From Simplicispira metamorpha (GTDB taxonomy: Bacteria; Pseudomonadota; Gammaproteobacteria; Burkholderiales; Burkholderiaceae_C): 34,202 bases of DNA. The notes below the pieces were generated by a model that saw nothing but the letters and a program-made list of their open reading frames with translations, ran no database searches and was not told the DNA's origin. Location: contig NZ_SLXH01000033.1 of NCBI RefSeq assembly GCF_004341365.1, positions 1-34,202 on the forward strand, read 5' to 3'. How positions within the stretch are numbered: the first letter of the stretch is position 1; every line of letters begins with the position of its first letter. Positions 1 to 7,591 of the stretch are shown one piece after another. The translations under genes and the position numbers were made by a program.

Positions 1-67
1 CGCCGCAGGACTGAGCTTTCTCATGTCGGTCAGTTTCATCAAGACAACATCCGGGTAATCAGAAATA
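1..67. other. Window edge, unassigned sequence
   Basis: One plus-strand frame reads a short hydrophobic stretch, AAGLSFLMSVSFIKTTSG, ending in TAA at 56-58. This could be the C-terminus of a gene lying upstream of the window. It is too short to identify. Nothing else is seen here. Confidence 0.2.
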
Positions 68-132
68 TTTCAAGTCGTTTTGTTTCTAATTAATATCCAG
101 AAAGCGCTACTAGCTATCAAAAAAATAGCAAC
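68..132 (+). repeat. Dispersed palindromic repeat, copy A
   Basis: The core at 102-130 starts AAGCGCTACTAGCTATC, followed by an A-run and TAGC. Related cores occur at 1838-1865, 6002-6030, 12069-12097 and, on the minus strand, 32309-32337. The shared pattern is AAGCGC, two or three variable bases, AGCT, then an AT-rich tail. This copy lies at the break point of the rfbG remnant. Element edges are approximate. Confidence 0.6.
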
Positions 133-342
133 AACCCGCACGAAGCCCACTGGCTGGCGCTGGAAACCGCCCACGCCCGCAGCCTGCTGGGCGTGCAGCC
201 GCGCTGGCCGCTGGCCACTGCCGTAGCGCGCACTATGGCCTGGTACCGCGCGCAGCACGCGGGGACCGACGCGCTGGCGCTGTGCCACGCCGACATCGAC
301 GCCTACACCGCCAGCACCTTGGCAGCAGCGGCGCAGCCATGA
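133..342 (+). pseudogene. rfbG: 3' remnant of CDP-glucose 4,6-dehydratase gene (rfbG-like)
   Basis: The frame ending at the TGA at 340-342 reads PHEAHWLALETAHARSLLG, then VQPRW and later ARTMAWYRAQHAG. This matches the C-terminal end of RfbG-type CDP-D-glucose 4,6-dehydratases, short-chain dehydrogenases that make CDP-4-keto-6-deoxyglucose. Only about 65 residues remain. The frame is closed by TAA at 91-93, and recognisable similarity starts right after a palindromic repeat (about 68-132). The Rossmann fold and catalytic YxxxK motif are therefore absent, so this is a truncated gene rather than one merely cut by the window edge. Its stop overlaps the start of the next gene (ATGA), as in intact rfbG-rfbC pairs. 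Family assignment is from memory of the C-terminal pattern and is moderately secure. Confidence 0.6.
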
Positions 343-899
343 GCCGCTTTGCCGTTGCATCCACCCCGCTGGCCGGATTGGTCAGCATCCAGCGCCAGCC
401 GCTGGGCGACGAGCGCGGCTTTCTGGCGCGGCTGTTTTGCGCCGAGGAACTGGCCGCTGCGGGCTGGCACGGCCCGGTGGCGCAAATCAACCATACCCAC
501 ACCGCCCAGCGCGGTACGGTGCGTGGCCTGCACTACCAGCGCCCGCCCGCGCCCGAGGCCAAACTGGTCAGCTGCCTGCGCGGCGCCGTCTGGGATGTGG
601 CCGTGGACTTGCGTGCCGACTCGCCCACTTTTCTGCAGTGGCACGCGCAGGAGCTGTCGGCACGCAACCACACCGCGTTGCTGATCCCGCCCGGTTTTGC
701 GCACGGTTTTCAGGTGCTGGAAGACGGCGCCGAACTGCTGTACCTGCACTCTGCCCCGTACACCCCGGCCTGCGAAGGCGCGCTCAACGTGCATGACCCG
801 CGCCTGGCCATTGCCTGGCCGCTGCCGGTGCAGGGCCTGTCGGTGCGCGACGCGGCCCACCCGTGGATCGATGCGCCATTTGAAGGAATCCGTCTGTGA
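339..899 (+). CDS. rfbC: RmlC-like sugar 3,5-epimerase
   Basis: The predicted protein has 186 residues, the usual length for dTDP-4-dehydrorhamnose 3,5-epimerases, cupin enzymes that epimerise nucleotide-bound 4-keto-6-deoxy-hexoses in the cytoplasm. Visible motifs are RGLHYQ around His65 (the catalytic base in the family), KLVSCLRGAVWDVAVDLR with Lys75, IPPGFAHGF, Tyr141, and HDPRLAIAWPL near the end. The start is set at ATG 339, which overlaps the stop of the rfbG remnant; an upstream in-frame ATG at 282 would add 19 unrelated residues. Its stop overlaps the next gene. Next to an rfbG remnant and a C-methyltransferase, the substrate may be a CDP-sugar rather than a dTDP-sugar; that is inference. 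The gene is very GC-rich. Confidence 0.85.
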   Translation: MSRFAVASTPLAGLVSIQRQPLGDERGFLARLFCAEELAAAGWHGPVAQINHTHTAQRGTVRGLHYQRPPAPEAKLVSCLRGAVWDVAVDLRADSPTFLQWHAQELSARNHTALLIPPGFAHGFQVLEDGAELLYLHSAPYTPACEGALNVHDPRLAIAWPLPVQGLSVRDAAHPWIDAPFEGIRL

Positions 900-2179
900 A
901 CCCCAGCCCCGTGGTGCCTTTGGCATCCCCCCCATTGCGTGCCCCTATGCACTGCCGCCACTGCGCCGCCCCGGTCACGCGGGTCATGGCCGACCTGGGC
1001 ACGGCGCCGCCGTCCAACGCTTACCTCAGCGCCGCTGCGCTACAGCTGCCCGAACGCTGGTACCCCCTGCGCGTGCTGGTGTGCGAGCACTGCTGGCTGG
1101 TGCAAACCGAAGACTTCGCCCAGGCGCACGACCTGTTTGATGCCGATTACGCCTACTTCAGCTCTTTTTCCAGCAGCTGGCTGGCGCACGCACAGGCGTA
1201 TGTTGAAGCCATGGTGCAGCGCTTTGGCTTGGGCGCGCACAGCCAGGTGGTCGAGATCGCCGCCAACGACGGCTATCTGCTGCAATACGTGGCCCAGCGC
1301 GGTATCCCGTGCCTGGGCATAGAGCCCACCGCCAGCACCGCCGCCGCCGCCCGTGCCAAGGGCATCCCGGTGGTCGAGCGCTTTTTTGGCGTGGCGCTGG
1401 CGCAGGAGCTGGTGGCCCAAGGCCGCAGCGCCGACCTGATCGCTGCCAACAACGTGCTGGCCCATGTGCCCGACATCAACGACTTCGTCGCTGGCTTCGC
1501 CACCTTGCTACAGCCCACCGGCGTGGCCACGTTCGAGTTTCCGCACCTGCTGCCGCTGGTGCAGCAGTGCCAGTTCGACACCCTGTACCACGAGCATTTC
1601 TCGTACCTGTCTTTGACGGCGGTGCAGCGCATCTTTGCCGCCAACGGCCTGGCGGTGTTTGACGTTCAAGAGCTGCCCACGCACGGCGGCAGCCTGCGCG
1701 TGTTCGCCCAGCGCAGCGACGCTAGCACGCCACGACCCACCGAGCCCGCTGTGGCCGCCCTGCTGGCCCGGGAGGTGCAGGCCGGCGTGTGCAGCGCCGA
1801 TTTTTATAGCGATTTTCAGCGCCAGGCCTTGCGCATCAAGCGCGAGCTGCTCTCATTTTTGATAGATGCACAAGCCCGGGGGCGCAAGGTGGCGGCCTAC
1901 GGCGCGGCCGCCAAGGGCAACACCCTGCTCAACTTTGCCGGGGTGCGTCCCGATTTGCTGACCTACGTGGTGGACAAAAACCCGGCCAAGCAAGGCAAAT
2001 TTTTGCCCGGCAGCCGCATCCCCATCGTCGATGAAGCCCACCTGCGCGCCGACCGCCCCGATGTCGTGCTCATCCTGCCCTGGAACCTGAAGGACGAGGT
2101 GACAACGCAACTGGCGTATGTGCGGGAGTGGGGTGGGGAGTTTGTCACCGCCGTGCCACATTTACAGGTGCTTGCATGA
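896..2179 (+). CDS. Class I SAM C-methyltransferase, TylC3/NovU-like
   Basis: This 427-residue protein has the three-part layout of sugar C-methyltransferases such as TylC3, NovU and TcaB9. An N-terminal zinc site has Cys20/Cys23 and Cys63/Cys66. A SAM-binding domain has the motif VVEIAANDGYLLQ (118-130), and the conserved YHEH lies at 231-234. A C-terminal domain carries AAYGAAAKGNTLLN. These enzymes add a methyl branch to carbon 3 or 5 of a 4-keto-6-deoxy nucleotide sugar. GTG 896 is chosen because GAAGGAA lies just upstream and it overlaps the previous stop; ATG 947 is an alternative. Residues 315-323 (KRELLSFLI) coincide with a copy of the dispersed repeat. Branched-sugar synthesis (virenose-like) is plausible, but the exact product cannot be read from sequence. 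Confidence 0.88.
   Translation: MNPSPVVPLASPPLRAPMHCRHCAAPVTRVMADLGTAPPSNAYLSAAALQLPERWYPLRVLVCEHCWLVQTEDFAQAHDLFDADYAYFSSFSSSWLAHAQAYVEAMVQRFGLGAHSQVVEIAANDGYLLQYVAQRGIPCLGIEPTASTAAAARAKGIPVVERFFGVALAQELVAQGRSADLIAANNVLAHVPDINDFVAGFATLLQPTGVATFEFPHLLPLVQQCQFDTLYHEHFSYLSLTAVQRIFAANGLAVFDVQELPTHGGSLRVFAQRSDASTPRPTEPAVAALLAREVQAGVCSADFYSDFQRQALRIKRELLSFLIDAQARGRKVAAYGAAAKGNTLLNFAGVRPDLLTYVVDKNPAKQGKFLPGSRIPIVDEAHLRADRPDVVLILPWNLKDEVTTQLAYVREWGGEFVTAVPHLQVLA
1801..1866 (+). repeat. Dispersed palindromic repeat, copy B (inside a coding region)
   Basis: The core at 1838-1865 begins AAGCGCGAGCTGCTCTC and ends in TTTTTGATAG, with the flank TTTTTATAGC at the left edge. It lies wholly inside the C-methyltransferase gene and is read as KRELLSFLI. 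Similar helices of the form K-x-LLxFL are usual in this family, so either the element was absorbed without harm or the likeness is partly coincidental. Confidence 0.45.
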
Positions 2180-2664
2180 TCGAGATACATCCCAGTGCGC
2201 GCGTTTCTGCGTTGGCAGACATAGAAGACTCGGTGCGCGGCACGCGCATTGTTGTGGGAGCACATTCGATCATCGACAGCTTCGTCAAGATCAAGCCTGC
2301 TGGCGGACATGGCGACTTGCTGATAGGCGACCATGTGGTCATTAATGCGGGCTGCGTGCTCTACACCGGCCATGGCATCCGCATCGGCAACCATGTGGCC
2401 ATCGCTGCCAACTGCACCTTTGCGCCCGTGAACCATGCCTACCGAGAGAAAGACAAGCTGATTCGTGAGCAGGGTTTTCTGCCCAGTAAGGGTGGCATTG
2501 TCGTGGAGGACGATGTCTGGATTGGCGCCAACTGCATTCTTCTGGATGGTGCCGTGCTGCGCCAAGGCTGCGTCGTGGCAGCTGGCTCGGTGGTGCGTGG
2601 TGAGTTGGCTCCGTATACCGTGTATGCGGGCTCTCCCTTGGTGCAGGTGGGAGAGCGGGTGTGA
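2176..2664 (+). CDS. Hexapeptide-repeat (left-handed beta-helix) acyltransferase
   Basis: The 162-residue product has the hexapeptide pattern of the trimeric LbH acyltransferases that move acetyl or similar groups from acyl-CoA to sugars. Examples are GDHVVINAGC (51-60), IRIGNHVAIAANC (68-80) and VWIGANCILLDG (114-125). His87 in PVNHAYR is the likely catalytic base by analogy with galactoside and maltose acetyltransferases. The ending AGSPLVQVG resembles the usual AGxPA close. ATG 2176 overlaps the upstream stop by four bases; the longer frame from 2128 lies within the preceding gene and adds non-family residues. The gene is coupled to the next one by a GTGA overlap. It probably acylates the sugar made by this cluster. 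Acceptor and acyl group are unknown. Confidence 0.85.
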   Translation: MIEIHPSARVSALADIEDSVRGTRIVVGAHSIIDSFVKIKPAGGHGDLLIGDHVVINAGCVLYTGHGIRIGNHVAIAANCTFAPVNHAYREKDKLIREQGFLPSKGGIVVEDDVWIGANCILLDGAVLRQGCVVAAGSVVRGELAPYTVYAGSPLVQVGERV

Positions 2665-3461
2665 GTCAATTCACCGTGCTGGGGGCTTCGGGCTATATCG
2701 GCAGTCGGTTGGTGGAGCGCTTGCGTGCAGACGGGCACACGGTGTGGGCGCCTGCGCGTGGAGATGGGCGTGTGCTGAGCGCACCGCTGGGCCATGTGCT
2801 GTATTGCATTGGTCTGACCGGAGATTTTCGTGCGCGTCCGTTTGACACGACGGATGCGCATGTCACCTTTCTGGCGCAGGTCTTGCAGCGTGCGCAGTTT
2901 GATTCGCTGCTTTATTTGTCGTCCACCCGCGTCTATCAGGGGGCTGTACGCACCGATGAAGGCGCGCCGTTGACCGTGCAGCCCGGTGATCCCTCGTACC
3001 TCTACAACTTGACCAAACTCACGGGAGAGTCGCTGTGCCATGCCAGTGGCCGCTCTCATGTGCGTGTGGCCCGGCTATCCAACGTGGTGGGACCTGGCAT
3101 GGACGCTGCCTCGGGCAATCTGGTGGCCGACCTGTTGCACCAAGCACGCAATGGCCACGTTGTGCTGCGCAGCAGCTTGCAGTCTGCCAAGGACTACATC
3201 CATATTGATGACGTGGCGCAGGTGCTGCCGCGTATCGCACTTGCCGGGCGCGCTGTCACCTACAACGTAGCCAGTGGCTTTCAGACTACCCATGCGCAAT
3301 GGCTGGATTGGCTGGTTGCCTGTACAGGCTGTGTCGTTACCGTCCAGCCTGAGGCACCTTGGCATGGTTTTCCGCCCATCAACACAGAGCGATTGCGATC
3401 TGAGTTCGGCCTGACCCCCCGTGACTGGTTCGCGACATTGCTTGAACCAGCCCATCCATAG
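2661..3461 (+). CDS. NAD-dependent epimerase/dehydratase (extended SDR)
   Basis: The protein has 266 residues, with an N-terminal Rossmann motif GASGYIG (8-14), an active-site segment LLYLSSTRVY with Ser87/Ser88, and Tyr115-xxx-Lys119 in the stretch YLYNLTK. These are the hallmarks of extended short-chain dehydrogenases acting on nucleotide sugars. It is shorter than typical 310-340 residue sugar epimerases, mainly in the substrate-binding C-terminal half, so it may be a reductase or epimerase of reduced size. GTG 2661 is supported by GGGAGAG just upstream and by overlap with the previous stop. Its likely job is epimerisation or 4-keto reduction of the branched sugar; this is inferred from context. 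Confidence 0.85.
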   Translation: MSQFTVLGASGYIGSRLVERLRADGHTVWAPARGDGRVLSAPLGHVLYCIGLTGDFRARPFDTTDAHVTFLAQVLQRAQFDSLLYLSSTRVYQGAVRTDEGAPLTVQPGDPSYLYNLTKLTGESLCHASGRSHVRVARLSNVVGPGMDAASGNLVADLLHQARNGHVVLRSSLQSAKDYIHIDDVAQVLPRIALAGRAVTYNVASGFQTTHAQWLDWLVACTGCVVTVQPEAPWHGFPPINTERLRSEFGLTPRDWFATLLEPAHP

Positions 3462-3526
3462 ATTCCATGCGCCTGCGTTATGGGTAGCCCCGTGGCAGTC
3501 CTCCAGTAACTTCACCAAAAAGGCTT

Positions 3527-4327
3527 ATGAACCCCGTCGAACAATTTTCCCGAGAGCGCCAGGAGCGTGTGCAGTCCTACGGGGCTGACAACACTTTCAA
3601 CGCCCTCTCACGCGACTGGCTACAGCAATCCATGCAGCGCCAGTATGTTTACAACTTTGATTGGCTGGGCCGTCCCATCATCCAGTATCCGCAGGACATG
3701 TGGGCCATGCAGGAGCTGGTGTGGCGCGTACGCCCTGATCTCATCATCGAAACCGGCATTGCCCATGGCGGCTCCCTGGTGCTTAGCGCCTCGCTCCTGG
3801 CGATGTTGGACATGTGCGACGCCATTGAGGCTGGCACCACACTGGATCCGCGCCAGTCGCAGCGCAAGGTGTTGGGCATCGACATCGATATCCGTGCGCA
3901 CAACCGCGCCGCCATTGAGGCCCATCCCATGGCCAGCCGCATTGCCATGATCCAGGGCTCTGCTGTTGCGCCCGAGGTGGTGGAGCAGGTGCATGCCTTT
4001 GCCAAGGGCTATCAGCGTGTCATGGTGTGCCTGGACTCCATGCATACCCACGACCATGTGCTGGCGGAGCTGGAGGCCTATGCGCCTTTGGTGACGTCCG
4101 GGAGCTATTGCGTGGTGTTCGATACCTTCGTCGAGGATATGCCGCCGAAATTCTTTGCCGACCGCCCCTGGGACGTAGGCAACAACCCCAAGACGGCCGT
4201 GCGCCAGTGGTTGGCCGGGCATGCTGAGTTCGAGGTGGATCAGGCAATGCAACAACGTTTGCAGGTCACGGTGGCTCCGGATGGCTTTTTGCGCCGCCGT
4301 GTCGATGGATGCAGTCAAGGAGAGTGA
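3527..4327 (+). CDS. CmcI-like SAM-dependent hydroxylase/methyltransferase family protein
   Basis: The 266-residue sequence matches the cephalosporin hydroxylase (CmcI) / rhamnosyl O-methyltransferase family. A Rossmann SAM-binding motif IETGIAHGGS lies at 74-83, followed by an acidic strand GIDIDI (117-122) and the metal-site-like segment LDSMHTHDHV (169-178). CmcI itself acts in cephamycin 7-methoxylation; many relatives sit in polysaccharide clusters and are thought to methylate sugars. A 65-base gap separates it from the gene before, so it may start a second transcript, though no promoter is clear. The stop at 4325-4327 lies three bases before the next start. O-methylation of a glycan is the favoured role; hydroxylation is not excluded. 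Confidence 0.82.
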   Translation: MNPVEQFSRERQERVQSYGADNTFNALSRDWLQQSMQRQYVYNFDWLGRPIIQYPQDMWAMQELVWRVRPDLIIETGIAHGGSLVLSASLLAMLDMCDAIEAGTTLDPRQSQRKVLGIDIDIRAHNRAAIEAHPMASRIAMIQGSAVAPEVVEQVHAFAKGYQRVMVCLDSMHTHDHVLAELEAYAPLVTSGSYCVVFDTFVEDMPPKFFADRPWDVGNNPKTAVRQWLAGHAEFEVDQAMQQRLQVTVAPDGFLRRRVDGCSQGE

Positions 4328-4329
4328 TC

Positions 4330-5142
4330 ATGAAGGATGTGGAGTTCTTTGAGGAGCATGGCTACATCGTGCTGCGCGATTTTTGGCCGAGCGGTGAGTT
4401 GGACGCTTTGCAGGCACAGCTGGACGAGCTGGGCAAACTGGTGGTGGGGCCAGGCTTCAGCAGCACGGCCCAGGCAGCCGCTTACGCAATGACCGCCGAG
4501 CAGCAGTCTTTGTTGTATGACCGGCTCAAGTACCTTCCTGCGCTATCGTGCATGTCAGGCAGCGAGGCCATACGCAGCATGTGCCGACGGCTGGGATTGC
4601 AGCATCCATCGCTGATGGGTTGCTGCAATATGCGCTTGGATAAACCCCAAGATTCCAAGCATCTCTTTGCATGGCATCAGGACTCTGTGTATCTGCTTGG
4701 TTCTGTCAATGCGGTGACCGTGTGGGTTCCGCTGCACGACGTCAACCTTTATCGCGGCACGATACAGGTCATTGCCGGGAGCCATCGGCGTGGACTGGCG
4801 CCGTTCAAACGCATCAGCGACAAGGTCATTGCGCCCTATGTGCCCATGCTCCAACGTGACATCTCCCTGGCCGATGAGGTCACCGAGGCGCCTGTCACCA
4901 TCGAAGCCCAGCGCGGTGATCTTGTGGTGTTCAAGCAGATGTTGCTGCATCGCAGCACGCCCAACAACAGCGATCAAATACGCTGGACGGCACAGTTGCG
5001 CATCACCGACCTGGCCGACCCGGAACATCGGCGGCAGCGGTTTCCCACTGGGGATAAAACCAATATTTTCTATGTCGACTATCCCGGGCACGATAGCGCC
5101 GCCCGCAGGACGCAGGAACAACACGGAGCCAGCATCGCATGA
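4330..5142 (+). CDS. PhyH-family Fe(II)/2-oxoglutarate dioxygenase
   Basis: The 270-residue protein has the phytanoyl-CoA dioxygenase fold signature. The iron-binding HxD is at His116/Asp118 in FAWHQDSVYL, a distal His207 lies in KQMLLHRSTPN, and Arg218 is placed to bind 2-oxoglutarate. The segment GTIQVIAGSHRRG is also typical. Such enzymes hydroxylate small molecules or sugars. ATG 4330 is preferred because AAGGAGAG stands just upstream; ATG 4309 would run back into the preceding gene. It overlaps the next gene by four bases, so the CmcI-like, dioxygenase and TylF-like genes look like one co-translated set. The substrate is unknown; a pairing of hydroxylation here with methylation by a neighbour is inferred. 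Confidence 0.88.
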   Translation: MKDVEFFEEHGYIVLRDFWPSGELDALQAQLDELGKLVVGPGFSSTAQAAAYAMTAEQQSLLYDRLKYLPALSCMSGSEAIRSMCRRLGLQHPSLMGCCNMRLDKPQDSKHLFAWHQDSVYLLGSVNAVTVWVPLHDVNLYRGTIQVIAGSHRRGLAPFKRISDKVIAPYVPMLQRDISLADEVTEAPVTIEAQRGDLVVFKQMLLHRSTPNNSDQIRWTAQLRITDLADPEHRRQRFPTGDKTNIFYVDYPGHDSAARRTQEQHGASIA

Positions 5143-5915
5143 CACAGACGAACGATCCATCACGCTACCGCCAGGCTGGGCGCAGCACTTCGGGTGAAGT
5201 GGGCTATCGCGGTGCGCTGGAGACCCTTTTTGCCAACGCACGTGGTAGCCACGTCGAGAAGCTCGAAAACTTTGCCTGCTATGTGCCTCGGCAGTCGATG
5301 GCCCGTTTTCTGTGCCTGAGCGAGATATTCAAGATGGCTCTACACGTTCAGGGCGATGTGATGGAGTGTGGGGTCAACTGGGGTGGGGGGCTCATGACCT
5401 TTGCGCAGCTGAGCGCTATCTGGGAACCTGTGAACCTACAGCGCCGCATTGTCGGCTTTGACACGTTCAGTGGCTTTGAGTCTGTCTCGCCCGAGGATGA
5501 GCATGCCGTGATCCAGACTGCCGAGCGTCGCGCCGGTGGATATAAGGCCGACAGTCTGGAAGACCTGCGCGAAACAGTGGCACTTTTCGATGCGAATCGT
5601 TTTGTGGGGCACATCCAGAAGGTAGAACTGGTGGCTGGTGATGTCGCGAAAACGGTGCCTGCCTACCTCGAGCGTGAACCGCAGACGGTCGTGTCTTTGT
5701 TGCACCTGGATCTGGATCTCTATGAGCCCACCAAGGTTTGCATTGAACACTTTGTGCCGCGTATGCCCAAGGGGGCTGTGATCATTTTCGACGAACTGAA
5801 CAACCGCACCTGGCCTGGTGAAACCAAAGCCGTGATGGATGCGCTGGGGTTGCCGCGCTTGCGCATTCAGCGCTTTACCTACGAGCCACATGTCAGCTAT
5901 GCCGTGTTGGAGTAG
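5139..5915 (+). CDS. TylF/MycF-like sugar O-methyltransferase
   Basis: The 258-residue product resembles TylF (macrocin O-methyltransferase) and MycF, metal- and SAM-dependent enzymes that methylate deoxysugar hydroxyls. Motifs seen are MECGVNWGGG (75-84, SAM loop), GFDTFSGF (106-113), the metal-binding HLDLDLYEPT (189-198) and IFDELNNRTWPGE (216-228). The ATG overlaps the upstream stop (ATGA). It is the last plus-strand gene before the convergent flagellin gene fliC1. In actinomycetes such enzymes finish macrolide sugars; in Gram-negatives they are found in O-antigen or flagellin glycan clusters. Here a role in capping the cluster's sugar is likely, with the acceptor unproven. Confidence 0.87.
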   Translation: MTQTNDPSRYRQAGRSTSGEVGYRGALETLFANARGSHVEKLENFACYVPRQSMARFLCLSEIFKMALHVQGDVMECGVNWGGGLMTFAQLSAIWEPVNLQRRIVGFDTFSGFESVSPEDEHAVIQTAERRAGGYKADSLEDLRETVALFDANRFVGHIQKVELVAGDVAKTVPAYLEREPQTVVSLLHLDLDLYEPTKVCIEHFVPRMPKGAVIIFDELNNRTWPGETKAVMDALGLPRLRIQRFTYEPHVSYAVLE

Positions 5916-5982
5916 GGCATACGTTCGCACTGCCATCGGTTGTGCATCGGGGATTGGGATGCTGAAATTAAAGTAAAAACCG

Positions 5983-6032
5983 ACTCTAAGCCAATGCTGC
6001 AAAGCGCAAGCAGCTATCAAATTTGAGTATTT
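5983..6032 (+). repeat. Dispersed palindromic repeat, copy C
   Basis: The core at 6002-6030 starts AAGCGCAAGCAGCTATC and continues AAATTTGAG. It sits between the convergent TylF-like and fliC1 genes, next to the fliC1 terminator. Edges are approximate. Confidence 0.6.
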
Positions 6033-6040
6033 AGTACATG

Positions 6041-6073
6041 AAAAAAGCCAGCGCACCTGGGGTGCGCTGGCTT
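6041..6073 (-). terminator. Rho-independent terminator of fliC1
   Basis: A 13-base-pair perfect stem, AAGCCAGCGCACC (6045-6057) with GGTGCGCTGGCTT (6061-6073), has a three-base loop. The A-run at 6041-6046 becomes a U-run when read on the minus strand. It lies 18 bases past the fliC1 stop. There is no T-run on the plus strand, so it should not stop the sugar cluster transcript efficiently. Confidence 0.9.
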
Positions 6074-6091
6074 GATCTGGTGCAGTGCTGC

Positions 6092-7591
6092 TTACTTCAA
6101 CAGCGACAGCACGCCCTGCGGAATCTGGTTGGCCTGGGCCACCATGGCAGTGCCAGCCTGTTGCAGGATCTGGGTGCGCGAGAGGTTGGCCGTTTCCATC
6201 GCAAAGTCAGCATCCAGAATGCGCGAGCGCGAGGCGGACAGGTTCTCGGAGGTGATGTTCAGGCTGGCAATGCTGGTTTCAAAGCGCGATTGCAACGCAC
6301 CAAGGTTGGCGCGCTCACCGCTGATGAAAGCCAACGCCGAATCGACAGTTTTCAGTGCCTGGGTGGCATTCTCAAAGGTAGTGACATCCAGATCGGCCAC
6401 TTTTTGCAGGGTCGAGCCGCCGTTGCTGAAGGGGTTGCCCGGGACGTCAGAAGTGACAGTGAACGACTTGTCCGAGTCCAGTGTGATGTAACCGCTGGAG
6501 GTAGCGTATTGCTCTGCATTGGAGGCCAAATTGACAGCGCCACCGGAGGCAGTGCCGTCAGCCTGCAATTTGGTCACGCTGACATTGCCTGCATTGTTCG
6601 GCGTAGCTGGTTTGCCCACGGTAATGTCGTTGCCAGACGCATTGGTCAGGATGACCCTGTCGCCCTTCTCGTTGAGCGACGCCGTGATGCCTGTTTTAGC
6701 CGATTGATCGTTGATGGCCGCGACCGCTGCCGAAAGGCGATCAGCCCCCGTGCTGGAGGTGAGCGTGAAAGCGATGTTCTGCAGCGAGCTGTTGTCAGCC
6801 TGGAGCGCCAGGGTGTATGAACCAGTTTGGGTGCCGATATCCAATTCGACCTGGGTGCGTGCAGTGGCGGTGACGCCAGTGTCTGCCTTGACCATATTGA
6901 TCTGGCTGGCAATGCCTTTGGCGGAGGCCGAGGCGCCGCTCACCACCGCTACAGTGGCCGAGCCCAATGGACCATTGACCGTGATGTTGTTGCTTGCAAT
7001 GCCATTAGGGAATGGACTCGCCGTGGCTGCTGCTGAAACAGCCGCTGGCCCCGAGGCATTGGAAGACAGATTCTGGTTGTTGCCATACACCGTGGTGCGC
7101 AGGTTGGCAGTGGATGCCACGATGGTCTGGTTGGCGTTGGCGCCCACTTGAAATTGCGAGGTGCCAAAAGTGCCATCCAGCAGCTTTTGACCGTTGAATT
7201 CGGTGGTTTGCGCGATACGATCCAGTTCAGCCACCAGCTGGCCGACTTCTTTTTGCAGGGCTTGGCGGTCGCCAGCGCTGTTGGTGGCGTTGGCAGCTTG
7301 CACAGCCAGTTCACGCACACGCTGCAAGATATTGCCAGCGGAACTCAGCGCACCTTCGGCCACTTGCGCCAGCGAGATGCCGTCGTTGGCATTGCGTGCA
7401 GCCTGGTTCAGGCCGCGGATCTGGCTGGTGAAGCGCTCCGAGATGGCCAAGCCAGCGGCATCGTCTTTGGCGCTGTTGATGCGCAGGCCCGACGACAGGC
7501 GGTTGATGGAGGTGTTCAGCGATGCCTGGCTCATCCCCAGGTTGCGCTGGGCGGTCAGCGATGCGATGTTGGTATTGATAGTTGAGGCCAT
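6092..7591 (-). CDS. fliC: Flagellin FliC, copy 1
   Basis: The 499-residue protein is a flagellin, the filament subunit exported through the flagellar type III system. It starts [17 protein letters not shown] and has the conserved N-terminal D0/D1 coiled-coil (about 1-170, with [15 protein letters not shown]), a variable Ser/Thr/Ala-rich middle (about 175-400) and the C-terminal D1/D0 part ([22 protein letters not shown], ending QGVLSLLK). A Shine-Dalgarno AGGAG precedes the ATG. It is divergent from and paralogous to fliC2: 54 of the first 60 residues are identical. No clear sigma-28 box was found on its side of the intergenic region. The exposed middle is a possible glycosylation surface; that is inference from the adjacent sugar genes. 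Confidence 0.96.
   Translation of the reverse strand: MASTINTNIASLTAQRNLGMSQASLNTSINRLSSGLRINSAKDDAAGLAISERFTSQIRGLNQAARNANDGISLAQVAEGALSSAGNILQRVRELAVQAANATNSAGDRQALQKEVGQLVAELDRIAQTTEFNGQKLLDGTFGTSQFQVGANANQTIVASTANLRTTVYGNNQNLSSNASGPAAVSAAATASPFPNGIASNNITVNGPLGSATVAVVSGASASAKGIASQINMVKADTGVTATARTQVELDIGTQTGSYTLALQADNSSLQNIAFTLTSSTGADRLSAAVAAINDQSAKTGITASLNEKGDRVILTNASGNDITVGKPATPNNAGNVSVTKLQADGTASGGAVNLASNAEQYATSSGYITLDSDKSFTVTSDVPGNPFSNGGSTLQKVADLDVTTFENATQALKTVDSALAFISGERANLGALQSRFETSIASLNITSENLSASRSRILDADFAMETANLSRTQILQQAGTAMVAQANQIPQGVLSLLK

Noticed and set aside
303-935. A 210-codon minus-strand frame over the rfbC-like gene
   Set aside because: Shadow of a GC-rich gene that has clear RmlC motifs on the plus strand.
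6038-6820. A 260-codon plus-strand frame over fliC1
   Set aside because: Antisense to a well-supported flagellin; it starts in the terminator hairpin and lacks a ribosome-binding site.
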